A DNA stretch of 64,000 bases from Eurosta solidaginis (GCF_040869045.1 NC_090321.1:132299689-132363688); one strand, 5' to 3'. Positions 21,838 through 33,164 are shown, counted from the stretch's first letter. The notes: a model not told the origin generated them from the letters alone. Translations and numbers: made by a program.

Positions 21838-23363
21838 CCGAGTCTTTGAGAGACAGTGGCTTCTTAAGCGCCGAGATCTAAAACCGCTCAGCTACAGAGA
21901 AACTCATCAGCTGAGAAATAGAGATTCACAAATACAATAGATTAAAAGTATAAATATAATTTTTAGTTATTAAGAGAAGTTAGAACCGTTTTTTTTATGG
22001 CAAAGAGCGAGTCCGAAACATCAATTATTCTCGAGTGAGAGTTATAATCTTCACACAAACATAGAAAAGGTTCGTTCAGTTGGAAATTGCTTCTGCATTG
22101 TTTAAGAATTATAGGTTTATAATGCCTTGAAGCTCGGCTTGGAACATTTAAGTATACTTCGTTCAAAAGAAATGGGCTTGAAATCGATCCATTTAAAAGT
22201 CTAGCCATAAATAGTACACCTAGCATTTCTCTACGACTTGCAAGGGTAGGAAGATTTATTAGTTTTAACCGATTAGTGTAAGGAGGAAGATTATACGGAT
22301 ACTAGCATTGACGATTTCTCAAGGCGAAAAGTAAAAACTGTTTTTGAATTGATTCTAGTCTATCTACATGAACTTGATAACGCGGATTCCAAATTATCGA
22401 TCCATATTCTAATATCGGCCTCACCAATGATGTAAACAGGGTTTTTGTAACGTAAGGATCACTAAACTCTTTTGCCCATCTTTTCACAAATGCTTAAACT
22501 CCTCTCGCTTTAGGACTGTGGCATTAATACGTTCCCACGTGAAAAACACATGAATTTACATTTTTCTATGTTGAGCGGCATAAAATTCGCATCACACCCA
22601 GTAATTAAACAATTTAAATCCGCCTAGAGTACAGAACGTCCTTCAACCGGCGCGTATGATTTAAAAAGTTTTACGTCGTCGGCATACATTAAAATTTTAG
22701 AATATCTTATACTCGTGGAAATATCGTTTATAAGGAGCAAAAACAGAATAGGACCGAGATGGCTGCCCTGAGGCACATCGGAGGGAACATCGATGACATT
22801 CGAACAAATGTTTTTAAAAATGACTCTTTGAGTTCTACCGCAAAGATAGGAGGAGATCCAGCGAGTTAGGCCAGGTTGAAAACCAAGCAATTCGAGTTTA
22901 TAAACAAGTAATGAGTGGCGTGCTTTGTCGAATGCTTTGCGGAAATCAGTGTATATAACATCGGTATGATGATTGTTTCTAAACCCATTAAAGAGGTGAG
23001 TTGTAAATTCAAGCAGATTAGTTGTGGTTGATTTGGCTCTACAAAAGCCATGCTGAGAACTATCTATCAATGTAGATATCGAAAATGTAATGTGATTAGT
23101 AACGATTGCTTCGAAAAGGTTAGGGATATCGGAGAGCTTTGCTATTCCACGATAGTTTTCAATAGACGACTTGCTTCCTCTTTTTATGGAGAGGGATAAG
23201 AAAAGATTCTTTCCAAGCCGTCGGGAAAATGCAATTTTTTTTAAGAGAGGTTAAGCAGATCAGTAAGGGGCTAGTAAATGTATTCCGCACATTTTTTAAG
23301 AAAACATGTTGGGATCAAATCAGGACCATATTTGAAGGATTCTTTTAGGGTCTTTAGATGTAA
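21838..23363 (-). pseudogene. CR1/Jockey-group LINE, RT half (minus strand)
   Basis: Read from 23363 down: 23070-22624 has QHGFCRAKSTTTNLLEF, TDFRKAFDKARH, DVPQGSHLGPILF and YADDVKL. 22487-22302 has KRWAKEFSDPYVTKTLFTS and LVRPILEYGS. 22226-21963 is the C-terminal tail. It matches the ORF2 at 16553-19381 closely but has stops and gaps, and Ser/Gly of the B motif reads SDVPQGSH. The 3' UTR runs to a poly(A)-like tract near 21830. The 5' half lies beyond the mariner at 24705-25838. Confidence 0.8.
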
Positions 23364-23478
23364 TACCGGGTGGCTGATGAAAGCCGCTACCAAAAAAAAA
23401 TTAAATAACTTTTTTTCTATTTAATGAATCTGGTTAATATTTTTTTATTTTGCAGATTGACTTTTACATTTAACAAAA

Positions 23479-24521
23479 ATGGATAACTGGGACACTGAAA
23501 CAAGAATTTGGATTGTCCGCCGCTATCACGCACTGGAGTCCGTAGTTTCGGTTCAAAGAGAGTATAGGCGCACGTTTGGCGGCAATCCTCCGAGCAGATG
23601 GACCATAATGAGACTTGTAAACAATTTTGCCGAACATGGGGCAGTCAACAGAAGACCTTACCATCGAAACCCTTCAGTTCGAACGGAGGAAACAATCGCT
23701 GCTGTAGCTGCTGCCATACAAAACAATCCACGTGTTTCGACAAGAAGTTTATCTGCTCAAATGGGTGTAAGCAGACAGTCATTACAGTCAATTATGCACA
23801 AAGATTTGGACTTATTCCCATATAAAATTCAAATGGCCAACAAACTGAACGCTGCAGACTTGCCGATTCGCTTGGAATTTTGCCAGAAGATGCTTCAAAT
23901 GGTGGAAGAGGATGGAAACATGTTGAACTGTCTTTTCATGTCTGACGAGGCCCATTTCGATTTAAACGGCAACATAAACAAACAAAATTGTCGAATATGG
24001 AGTGCTTCCAACCCACAGATACTCCATGAGACGGAATTGCATCCACTTCGTATCACAGTGTGGAGTGCAGTTTCATCACGCTGCATTATCGGGCCCTACT
24101 TCTTCGAAGAAAACGGTCACACCGTTACGGTTACTGGAGACCGTTACTTGAGCATGTTGAGAGAGTTTTTCTATCCAGAATTACGCCGAATGAGAATTTC
24201 TTTCAACTCTGTGTGGTTTCAGTAAGATGGTGCAGGTCCTCACATAGCCCGACCTGTTATGACAGAATTGCGACGAAAATTTCCCAATAAGCTGATATCC
24301 AGAAACTCCACATTCCGTTGGCCACCCAGGTCGCCTGACCTTACTGCACCTGACTTTTTCTTGTGGGGTTATTGCAAACAGGAAGTCTACAAAGCAAAAC
24401 CAACAAATTTGAATGAACTAAGGCAATCCATTCGAGAAACAATTGCGGCTATTCCTGTCTCAACTCTCCAAGCAGTAATGAACAACTTTTTGGTAAGATG
24501 CCGCATATGCATCAACGAGCA

Positions 24522-24555
<34 letters not shown>

Positions 24556-24586
24556 TTTAAAGTCCATTATGTTTAAAACTAATTAA
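23479..24586 (+). pseudogene. mariner transposase, one nonsense codon and a G-tract frameshift
   Basis: ATG 23479 opens a frame with two helix-turn-helix regions (about 10-60 and 75-125; SAQMGVSRQSLQ), the linker and a DDE/D core. The first Asp is in FMSDEAHF. TAA at 24223-24225 replaces the usual Gln before DGA. The second Asp is in DGAGPHIA and the third in SPDLTAPDFF. Exactly 41 residues lie between the second and third, the DD41D spacing reported for rosa-group mariners. Near the end a run of 32 G (24522-24553) shifts the frame; the expected ending GHLKSIMFKTN and stop at 24584-24586 lie in another frame. The product would cut and paste the element at TA sites; this copy cannot. Confidence 0.9.
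24522..24553 (+). repeat. poly-G tract (32 G)
   Basis: Uninterrupted G run replacing what should be two glycine codons near the transposase C-terminus. Confidence 0.9.
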
Positions 24587-24704
24587 GCTATATTTAATAA
24601 AATTGAATGAGCTTTAACATAAATAAAAGAAAAATGAATTCCATACACTGAAAAAAAAATTATTTGAGTTTCTTAATGTAGCAAAATTCATCAGCCACCC
24701 AGTA

Positions 24705-25838
24705 GAACATCTTCAGGCAGCAACTGTGGAGCGTATATTGAGTTACTAGAATGGAGCTCATATGGATAACTTGTAGGTGATGAATCAACCACAGCAGAGT
24801 AATTAGAGTGAAAGAATTGAGCGAAGAAGTTTGCAATCTCTTGATTGTCGCTGGTAATGATATTTCTAAAGTTCATGGCACAAGGAAACCCGTTAGTTCT
24901 GCGTTTAGAATTTACGAACATAAAAAGACTTCGGGTTGCAAATAATGTTTCTTTTAATTTTACATATGTAAGCTTTATAACACTTTTTATTAAGTTCAAA
25001 ATACTTATGACGGAAAATAGCGTACTGTGCATAATCAGAATGTAAACCGGTTCTCTTATGTAATTTGAATAAACGTGATTTCTTATTTTTTAAAGCTTTT
25101 AGCTCTTTAGTAAACCAGGCTTGCACTGGTTCAGTGTACGAGCATGTACGTTTGGGCACATGTTTTTCAAATAAAGTAAGAATGGTTTTATTAAAATGTA
25201 AAACGTTTCGCTCTACATCTTCTTTATATCGAGGCCACGTTATCTCAGAAATCTCTTTATTTAATATGTTAAAATTAGTATTGGAAAAATCAAAGAACCT
25301 GGTAGAGACACATGTTTTGTTGGTGCAGCCGACTTCGTTGCTTATGATTTCGTAAGTTATCTCAAGAGAAGGATGGTAAACGTTTTCTGGCAAAACAAGA
25401 GGTTTACACCGATTTATAGAGAATTTAGATATGTCGCCAACAAATGCTAAGTCTAAGAATTTTCCATACTTATTCGGAAAGAAGTTGATCTGATTAAGGC
25501 AAAGATCAGTAATTCCATCCAAAAATCCATGTTATGCATCTTGGATGATACGAGGACAATATTGTGATTAGCGGTACTCCAAGATATATGTGGCAGGTTA
25601 AAGTCGCCTAATACAATCATTGAGTCCGTGGGCTTTATCATCGAACTGACTGTTTGTAACATTGAATATGGTGCACATATCCTGATAGATCAGAAGACGG
25701 TGGAATATTACAAACGGCTAAGTAAATATGACCCCGGCCTAGTAAGATATGATGCCGGTTGCCGTGTTGACCTAAAATCAAAAAGGTTTTTGGGACTTTT
25801 TTTTCGTTTAATATACAACGTGAAATTTTCCGATTCAA
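24705..25838 (-). pseudogene. CR1/Jockey-group LINE, endonuclease half (minus strand)
   Basis: Continues the RT half across the mariner. 25662-25453 has the EN motif IVLGDFNLPHISW. 25522-24905 gives FLDLAFVGDISKF, LPENVYHPSLEI and AWFTKELKALKNKKSRL. 25032-24691 gives FVNSKRRTNGFPC and EIANFFAQFFHSNYS, ending LLPEDVL at the mariner. Frame changes at about 25500 and 24960. Part of the EN N-terminus survives to 25838 in another frame (YLAVCNIPPSSDLS). The element is 5'-truncated and dead. Confidence 0.8.
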
Positions 25839-26700
25839 TCAAGTTGCATTTAAATAATAATAAACTAAGTTGAAATAAAAGAATATATAATAAAATAAGA
25901 AATAAAATAAATTAGCATAAAAGACAATATACAAAATTTAATATTATACTTTGGTAGCAAATTTATTTATTTATAAATTTTTTTTTTTTTTTTTCAATAT
26001 AAGACGTACCTTATCTACAATGAGGATTAAATCTGCAAATGCAAAAATATTTTCGGCCAAATTTGCCATTAATAGTTATAAATAAATTTAGTTAGTTTCA
26101 ACAAAAGTTAACTCATTATTTGTGATTTCATGTTTTTTTTAAAGCAACTGAAATAAAAACAAAGAATCTGTTAAATAAAGGCCTATGTATTTACGTGTAA
26201 TTAAAATTTGTCCAAAAAAAATGGGCCGGTTAAATTTTACTTCTCTTTAAAGTTTTTTTGTGCGCTAAAAATTATTTTGGAACAATTATTTTAGGATTTT
26301 GGTACAGCCAATATAGGTAAGTAGCAACAATGGGAAACCATGTTTTATTCTTTCACCTACTGGCGTGTAAGTATATGTATATATGTAGGTAAAACATTTG
26401 AGCAACACGACTACGCAGCTTTTCGAATTTCGAATTCAATATAGTATGTAGGTTTGTGTCTTAGAGCACTAACATAATTGATCCTACAGATGTCGCACTT
26501 TTGGGCACGAAAGTAAATTTCGATATTTGCAGATTGTTCGAATTTACAAAAAACTTTTTCTATTAATTATAAACAAATAGAGTAATATTTGTTAACAAAA
26601 TTAGGCCTATGCACTGCGGCTGATTCATACGAATCGGTTCATATAACTTTTATATGATTTTACGTATGCTAACTATACGAAACAGCCTGTCAATTGATTG
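25839..26700. other. A/T-rich non-coding
   Basis: No gene seen. It could contain the eroded interior of the LTR element whose 5' end is at 28130. T run at about 25979-25994. Confidence 0.4.
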
Positions 26701-27565
26701 TATGGAAATTTTGTTAGCGTATTAATATATAGATAAAAATGCATTTTCTAAACAAACTACTTTTAACTAAAATATACATAAAACAACTTATCTGCTTCTT
26801 GCTGCTTCGTTTCCTTTTTGTTTGCTTGCTAATTTTCGCTGTTTTCCTCTTGTTACTCTTCTCTTCTCAGCACTTCGTTTCAGCTCCGTATCGTTTTCAA
26901 TTTTTATTCACTTGCTCTCTTAGGATTTTCTTTTCAACCACAAAAGAACTTGACCGGTTCATTTGAGTTGCTGCGCAAATGCGTTGCTCTGTTTGCACTG
27001 ACCTCGACGCAAATTTTGCTTTTGTTGCACAGAACGTGTAACTTTCACACTTCTTGCTGTGTTTCTTCTTTACTAATCAGATTCTTTACTTTGAACTCTG
27101 ATTCTTCACCGAATTGTACAATTCTTGATACTGCGCTTTTTTCTACGCTTCTTCTTCACTAATTAGGTTCGTTGCATTGAACTCTAATTCTTCTCCACTA
27201 ATCAGATTCTTTGCTTTAACCTCTGATTCTTCGCCGAATTGTGAAATTCGTGCAACTCATGATTGTTGCATTCAACTGAGACGTCAATGATGCTCTGCTT
27301 GCGTTGCCGTACGACGCAGGCTTTTGCTTTTAATGCGTAGAACTTTCCCGACGCAGGTGCTTACTGCGTTGGATACACACATACACTTTTTGCAACTTTT
27401 AGCGACACTTTTGGCTTCAATGTTCTTATGCGGTTTAAACAGTCTGAATTTTTGTCATACTTTTGCAACAGTTTGTTACGAGCGAGCGTTTAACGACACT
27501 TCTCTGATTTTTTTGCCACACTGACTTCCATGGCACGTTTAGCTTCACTTTTCTAAAGTCACTCA
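26701..27565 (-). mobile_element. long untranslated leader of an LTR retrotransposon
   Basis: Directly downstream (minus sense) of the primer-binding site. It has no gag-like frame and is A-rich on the minus strand. Three imperfect copies of a GAATCTGATTAGT-AAGAAGAA module occur between 27060 and 27270. Long repeat-bearing leaders occur in mdg1/412-type elements, but I cannot assign the lineage. Confidence 0.45.
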
Positions 27566-27583
27566 ATCGCGGACGCGCCCCCA
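27566..27583 (-). promoter_or_regulatory. primer-binding site, tRNA-Pro-like
   Basis: Minus strand TGGGGGCGCGTCCGCGAT, four bases after the LTR end. It matches the classic tRNA-Pro-complementary site (TGGGGGCTCGTCCGGGAT, from memory) at 16 of 18 positions. Confidence 0.65.
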
Positions 27584-27587
27584 ATTT

Positions 27588-28130
27588 TGTGGTGTTTTTA
27601 CTTCACAAAAAGTTTATTTATTAATTAAAGTATATTTATTGATTAAATATAAGTAATTGAGTGATTTAAATAAATGAATGTTAAAAATGTAAAAGTAAAG
27701 TACAGTATTGAATAGTCTTTTATTCTTATTTCGCACACAGAGGTCACGGCACAACTTCACGTATTGGCGTCTATTTCACAACTCTCCAGGCTGTTGCCTT
27801 TTAAACTTGGCATTTACCTAGGGTTGACTCTCATCAAAGTGATGAGACTTGCAAGGTTGTATTTAAATAGGAATAACTTGACGGTCGTGATTTAATAAGG
27901 GCTTGTTTATGTATTTGGATTATTTAGTACTCTCGACCACTTCTGGTCTTGATCCCATATATATATAACCGCGATAATGTAGCTGAGGTCGCGTAGGATC
28001 GGAGTGGCGATCTATTGGTGAATATGGCACCTGTTTGTGTTTTTGTAGTGGCAGGAAATGCAAATTTGTCTGACGTGTTCACTAATTGACCAAAAATGTG
28101 TAATCAGTGGCATGCCTTATGTTACCCACA
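27588..28130 (-). mobile_element. 5' LTR (minus strand), 543 bp
   Basis: On the minus strand it begins TGTGGGTAACAT and ends AAACACCACA, with inverted ends TGTGG/CCACA and a primer-binding site just downstream. An internal TATATATATAT and AAATAAA are present. No partner LTR was found in the window, so the element is truncated. Confidence 0.65.
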
Positions 28131-29790
28131 TCCTATTCCTACTTAGATAGAGGAAGACATCCCTCAAGAAGTGCACCACGACTCTCAGCGAAAAAGGCCT
28201 ATGAGTTGCGAGTCGATGCATTATGGAAATGCTGTATTGGGAATTCCCCGTGGATCCCTCCCATGTCTATTTGAAGCATATATTTCTGCACATTGCAAAT
28301 ACAATAAAAGTTTTTTGTGTTATTTGTATGATATTTCAGCATAAAAAACAATTTATAATGTCAAAACAACTCGTACAGTTCTGACAGCTTTTTACCTAAA
28401 TTATTGCAGTGCTGGAAAGTTCCAGTAGAATATTAGTTTAGGTACCTAAAATTTAGGCGAACTCGAACCCAACCTAATTCTTAATTATCCAAAAAGTCAA
28501 ATTTAGGATATTTTTGAAAAATTATATAAACTAATATATAAAGACATCTTAGAATAAAATTTTATATCAGAAAATATTGTATGGACCTTGTTCTTTAAGA
28601 GCGCTTGAAACCAAGTTATAAAGATGCACCCTAATCTCAGGGGGTATGGCCAGCCAAATTACATCAATTTTTGGGTTTTCGACCCCATTTAATCGAAAAA
28701 GTGGTATCATGGAAAATGTTTGACGAGGGATTCGTGCTCAGCGTAAAAAATCCCTAATGAAATAATTGCTGCAAATTATTTGCATAAAGTTTACAGCGCA
28801 GGGTTATCAGTGTCTAAAATATGATTAAATAATTTAATTTTGTTATAGCTTTGTAAATTTTTGGAAAAAAATATCGTTCTTCGCGACAAATGTAATAGAT
28901 GCAGTTAATACTAATACAAGCAAAAAAACTTTTGATGGAAAAATTATTTGCTGTATCGAGTGACAAAAAGGTGGACTTTGGGTGAAAAAGCATTCGATTT
29001 CATGAGCTATCCGAATAGATTTGATAAGCATTCAAAAAGAAAATCGGAGGTGCAAGCTCGGACCGGCCGTAAAAAGAAGAGAATTAAATAAAAATATCAA
29101 AAACAACAAACGAGAAAATTTAAGTTAATCCACATACAAACAGACGCATTGGTAGCGATATAGTAGACCTGCGATGTTAGAAATGTGACGACTCGAGTTG
29201 GAATCTCACTCGGGGAGAATATAATTTCCAATTTTCTAAATACAAAGATATCTAAAGAGATCTTTGGCAGGGTCGAAATAGCTATAATGTCAGCCAGTAT
29301 GTTCAACTCCTTTCAATTGTTTCATGATAATAAAATTACAATAATTTAATAAGAGAAATTATTGTGAATACGTCTCAAACTCATTAAGATTACGAATGCA
29401 ATAAATGAATAGACGATTAACCCAAAGATCAGAAAAAAATTTAAAAAAAACATTAATTTCGTCTAATCAATGGTCCTTCAAAGAACACTTGTTGGTGAAA
29501 ATTTACATTTATTCCTGATTGTATTCTACATAATAATCTCTATAACGATATTTGATCCTAAATCACTTGTTTGGGAGATATTAGATAAAGTCTGTACTCC
29601 AATTTTTTGGTGCAGTTTTCGATTTTAAGTCAATTCCGGAATTTTTTAACTACAGATGTCCAGATTTTTTTTACAGATTTTTTTGCAGATGTTTTTTATA
29701 TCCAATCTGTCAAAAATTCTGGTGGAGCGACAAAATTTTAAACTTTTGCAAGTCCTATACATTATTGTCTGAATGGTCAGCAAGTGTCGG
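28131..29790. other. non-coding, nothing recognised
   Basis: A/T-rich. Short open frames (28843-29031, 29097-29306 on minus) have no motif. No RNA gene or bounded repeat seen. Confidence 0.45.
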
Positions 29791-29799
29791 TTCAATTTA

Positions 29800-29908
29800 A
29801 GCACAAAACCTCGAAGCCAGGAGAATTAAACAGGGGGTACCACAGGGTGGTGTCCCAACCCCGCTTCTGTTTAATTTCTACATACCAAAACTCCCTTCTC
29901 CACGAGAA
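29800..29908 (+). pseudogene. Jockey-type RT fragment
   Basis: Reads RRIKQGVPQGGVPTPLLFNF and then KLPSPREE, the B-motif region of a Jockey-like RT. It is cut at a SINE-like insertion and resumes briefly after it (GVTIIFY at about 30340-30360). Confidence 0.75.
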
Positions 29909-29920
29909 GAGGAGTTACAA

Positions 29921-30337
29921 TGTTGTTGTTGTTGCTGTAGCGATAAGGTTGCTCCCCGAAGGCTTTGGGGAGTGTTATGGATGTGATGGTCCTTTGCCGG
30001 ATACAGATCCGGTACGCTCCGGTACCACAGCACCATTAAGGTGCTAGCCCGTCCATCTCGGGAACGATTTATGTGGCCACATTAAACCTTCAGGCCATCC
30101 CCTCTCTCCCCAACCCCAAGTTCCATGAGGAGCTTAGGCTCGCCAGAACCTCGTCTGTTAGTGAAACAGGATTCGCCACGGATAGGTGAGGTTGACAATT
30201 GGGTTTGGAGAAGCTATATGTTGCGCTGGCAACCTGAAGGGTTGCGCTACACATCCCCTTGAATCTGGTATTTTAGTCGCCTCTTACGACAGGCATACCT
30301 ACCGCGTGTATATTCTGGCCCCCTAACCCGCTGGGGT
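29921..30337 (-). mobile_element. SINE-like retroposon with 12-bp target duplication
   Basis: 417 bp. Minus sense runs from ACCCCAGCGGGTTAGGGGGC to a (CAA)n tail at 29921. Perfect duplication GAGGAGTTACAA flanks it (29909-29920 and 30338-30349). The long target duplication and a simple-repeat tail mark target-primed reverse transcription. I see no convincing pol III A/B boxes, so it may be a shortened LINE rather than a tRNA SINE. Same family as 20691-21020. Confidence 0.8.
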
Positions 30338-30361
30338 GAGGAGTTACAATCATCTTCTATT

Positions 30362-30706
30362 GGGCTAGCTTAAGAACCTACGTGAACGTCCAACATTTGC
30401 GTCATCTGTTCCTTTCACGTCGTAAACAGAGTGGGCGTTCATTTTGCCGGCGATAATGCCAGGTTGCGCAAGGCGAAGAGACTAGAAAGACCGGGAAGGT
30501 AGCTGTTTATTTTAGAAACTAATTCATCTATTAAAGGGGCAGGTCCCGTTGTCATAATCGTGCAGTCGTCGGCATAGGATAGGAGTTACGGTCATTTCCT
30601 GCCTGGCATTATCGCCGGCAAAATGAACGCCCACTCTGTTTACGGCGTGAAAGGAACAGATGACGCAAATTTTGGACGTTCACGTAGGTTCTTAAGCTAG
30701 CCCAAC
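30362..30706. repeat. inverted pair of Jockey RT fragments, arms about 103 bp
   Basis: Left arm about 30362-30466 and right arm about 30602-30706 are near-perfect reverse complements (TTATCGCCGGCAAAATGAAC, CTAGCTTAAGAACCTACGTG). The spacer on the minus strand encodes SYADDCTIMTTG and LIDELVSKINSYLPGLSSL, so both arms descend from the RT region after YADD (LALSPAK). The pair would fold into a hairpin in RNA. Confidence 0.8.
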
Positions 30707-30724
30707 CATTCCAGCCCAATTAAA

Positions 30725-30985
30725 AAACGAGACCGTACTAAATTGCACAATATTTAATGCTAATTTAATACGGGTTAGTTAGATTATTACACTTGTTTTT
30801 TTAAAAATATCTAGGGTTTGGCTAGCTTAAGTTTATGCTAGCTCAACCATTATGCCCAGTCAAAAAACGAAAACGTATTTAATTACTCTACATTTACTAA
30901 ATTGCACAATATTCAATGCAAATTTAATACGCGTTAGTTATATTTATTACACTAGTGTTTTTTTTAAATATCGAGGGTTGGGCAA
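30725..30985 (+). repeat. two-unit direct repeat, about 130 bp
   Basis: The units share AAAAAACGA-ACGTA-T, CTAAATTGCACAATATT, TTTAATACG-GTTAGTTA and a T-run followed by ATATC-AGGGTT. The first is at about 30725-30825 and the second at about 30856-30985. Confidence 0.7.
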
Positions 30986-31290
30986 TAAGCACTATGATGA
31001 GATTCGGCACCTGCCAACACAGCCGTTTTATCAAGACAAGCATAATCCACACAGAAGAAGAAAGCACACTACCAAGAGAGACACGAGTCACACTGGCCCA
31101 ACTTCGTTCTGTAAACTGTAACAGGTTAAATTCTTACTTGTGCAGAATCAACCCCGACAAGCGTAATGGATGTCTTGCATGCAATGATGACACCAGCCAT
31201 ATTTTTAATTGTAATGTAGAACCTTCGCCTCTAACACCAATCTCCCTATGGACCGCCCCTACTGAAACTGCCAGTTTCCTTTGACTTCAG
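30985..31290 (+). pseudogene. Jockey-type LINE C-terminal end
   Basis: Reads EEESTLPRETRVTLAQLRS, LNSYLCRINPD, a Cys/His segment (CLACNDDTSHIFNC) and PLTPISLWTAPTETASFL. It is followed by an A-rich tract from about 31340. It is the plus-strand counterpart of 9950-10230 and the natural 3' continuation of the RT scraps at 29800. Confidence 0.75.
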
Positions 31291-31428
31291 TTAGAGGACT
31301 TTGAAGACACTTTGTGAGTCGCACCCATTGAATGGGGCGAAGTACTTTAAAAAAAAGAAAAAATCTCTGCCAAACCAATAAATACGTGTTCATTAAACTT
31401 ACTTTGAAAAAAATAATATATCTTAATA

Positions 31429-31826
31429 GGAGATATCATAAGAAGAAAAAAACACATGGCTCGATTCACCTCCGAGAAGATTTAGGTTGAGCTTCCCTTC
31501 CAACTTGTGCCGTTCTCCTTTTTAATTTTTCACACAGATTGGCGGGACGGCATAAAACGTGGAGGCCCTTTTTATGTCAACTCCGAAAAGCAGCTGCAAC
31601 GCAGATGAATTTTCAGTGCGAAGCTTTTAATGTCAAAAATACACTCGGAGTGTTGCCAAACCACAGCCGAGCGCCGACCCCGCATACAGAAATTGTTTAT
31701 AATTGAAAAAACCATTTTTCTAAATTCTTCATATCGCTTCGCCCGGGACTTAAATCCAGGACCTTCGATGCGGTAGGTGGAGAAGCTACCACCACACCAC
31801 GGCGGCCGTCATCGGAGATGTCATAA
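31429..31826 (-). mobile_element. tRNA-derived SINE with 13-bp target duplication
   Basis: Body 31442-31813 on the minus strand. The head has an A-box-like TGGTGTGGTGG followed by TAGC and, about 40 bases on, a B-box-like GGATTTAAGTCC. Flanks GGAGATATCATAA (31429-31441) and GGAGATGTCATAA (31814-31826) are a target duplication with one mismatch. The tail toward 31442 is A/T-rich. It is non-coding and would depend on LINE enzymes. Confidence 0.8.
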
Positions 31827-33130
31827 TTTATTTTAAGCTAAGTAAAACTTGGATTTACCTTTTAGACCATAATGAAAAGAACAATAAGCCAAATGAATTA
31901 CATCCTTCTATGTACTGTTTTCTATAAATTGTAAATCATAGTTGAATGGATTTGTGAATCTTTGTTTCGAGAGAGCGCTGTCAAAATGCACATTTTTTAT
32001 AACATTTGTAAATGATGCCACTCCAAACAAAAATGAATAGATCTGAATATGGGGATTTTTGACATATATTTCGGCGATTTTACAGTTTCAACCATTTAAT
32101 AAAATGATAGTCCAAAATATTCATTTATTTAAACTTATTTTACAATAATACGACTAGTTAGAGTTAAATATAAACAATCTAAGTAAAATTTACATTTTAA
32201 TTAAATTAACTAGTCAAATACTCGTATTGTAACGCATTTAACTCACAGTGAAAACCAAATCTTCTTTTGAAATTTGAATAAATCGGACCTAGGATATAAT
32301 AGTTAACATCATGTATGACGTTCCAGGTTCTGTGATCAAAATCGACTGGTTGCATCGGGACTGCATATTTACAAAACCTGTTTTTAGTGATAACTTTTGA
32401 ATGGGAAATAACAGCTGTGTTTTTTTACTTCTATATACGTTTACGCTTAAACTTTATATGGACTTCTAAGTGACAAACTTTAAATACACCTCTGAAATTG
32501 CTGCGCATAAAATGTGTCCTATTAAATTTCAATACGCATTATACTCAGATGTAACTGAAATATGTGTCTATCTTTCACCCTCTACACTAATTCTATGTAT
32601 TCTATGTGTGTCCACAATTCATCGCAACTGATTCAGCTATATGTTATACCCTATGGCCATCAGAGGGTTGTGTCTCCACTTTTCGGTACACCCTGTGCTG
32701 TAGCTAGTTATTTAACCACTGCTTTTAGAAGGGTCTCCTAAGCATTATCTAAGCGAGGATAAGCGTTTTCTTATGCGCAAGCGTAAACGTATACGCGTGT
32801 GAAAAAAACACGGCTAATATTTACCCTCCGCCTTCGAACTAAATATATTTACACTAAAACAAGTATTTCTATCTTTTTCCCCATATTTTTTGAACGCATT
32901 TCTACAGTTGTAGTTCAAACAAAAGTTTGCTGAAATTTTTGGACCGTTATTCGATTTAGCTGGCACATTTTTTGTTCTGGCACCCGCTTCAGCTGGTGCG
33001 AGGGATTTATCTGTGATTGTTGCCAGCACAAATTTGAGATAAATCCCTCGTGAGAGCGTAAGCAAATGTTTCGTATCAAGTCATCTTCGTTGTACATTTT
33101 TTTAATCTCATATAATAAAACTTGGAAGTG
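31827..33130. other. non-coding; one 14-bp hairpin
   Basis: No gene seen. The inverted repeat CGAGGGATTTATCT (32999-33012) / AGATAAATCCCTCG (33037-33050) is perfect with a 24-base loop; purpose unknown. Confidence 0.5.
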
Positions 33131-33164
33131 TTAAATGTTTATTTTTATTTTTACTGTATCACCC

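Larger units (their letters stand above)
23366..24702 (+). mobile_element. mariner element, DD41D (rosa-like)
   Basis: 1,337 bp with ends CCGGGTGGCTGATGAA and TTCATCAGCCACCCAG, flanked by TA at 23364-23365 and 24703-24704. Removing it and one TA rejoins the host LINE in frame on the minus strand, so the ends are certain. It carries one transposase gene. Confidence 0.93.

Noticed and set aside
21840..21893. tRNA-like A box (TAGCTGAGCGG) on the minus strand in the LINE 3' UTR
   Set aside because: No B box at the right distance and no cloverleaf could be drawn; it is treated as LINE 3' UTR.
26739..27524. Leucine/phenylalanine-rich frames resembling membrane proteins
   Set aside because: They are antisense to an A-rich LTR-element leader and contain no starts or motifs consistent with a gene.
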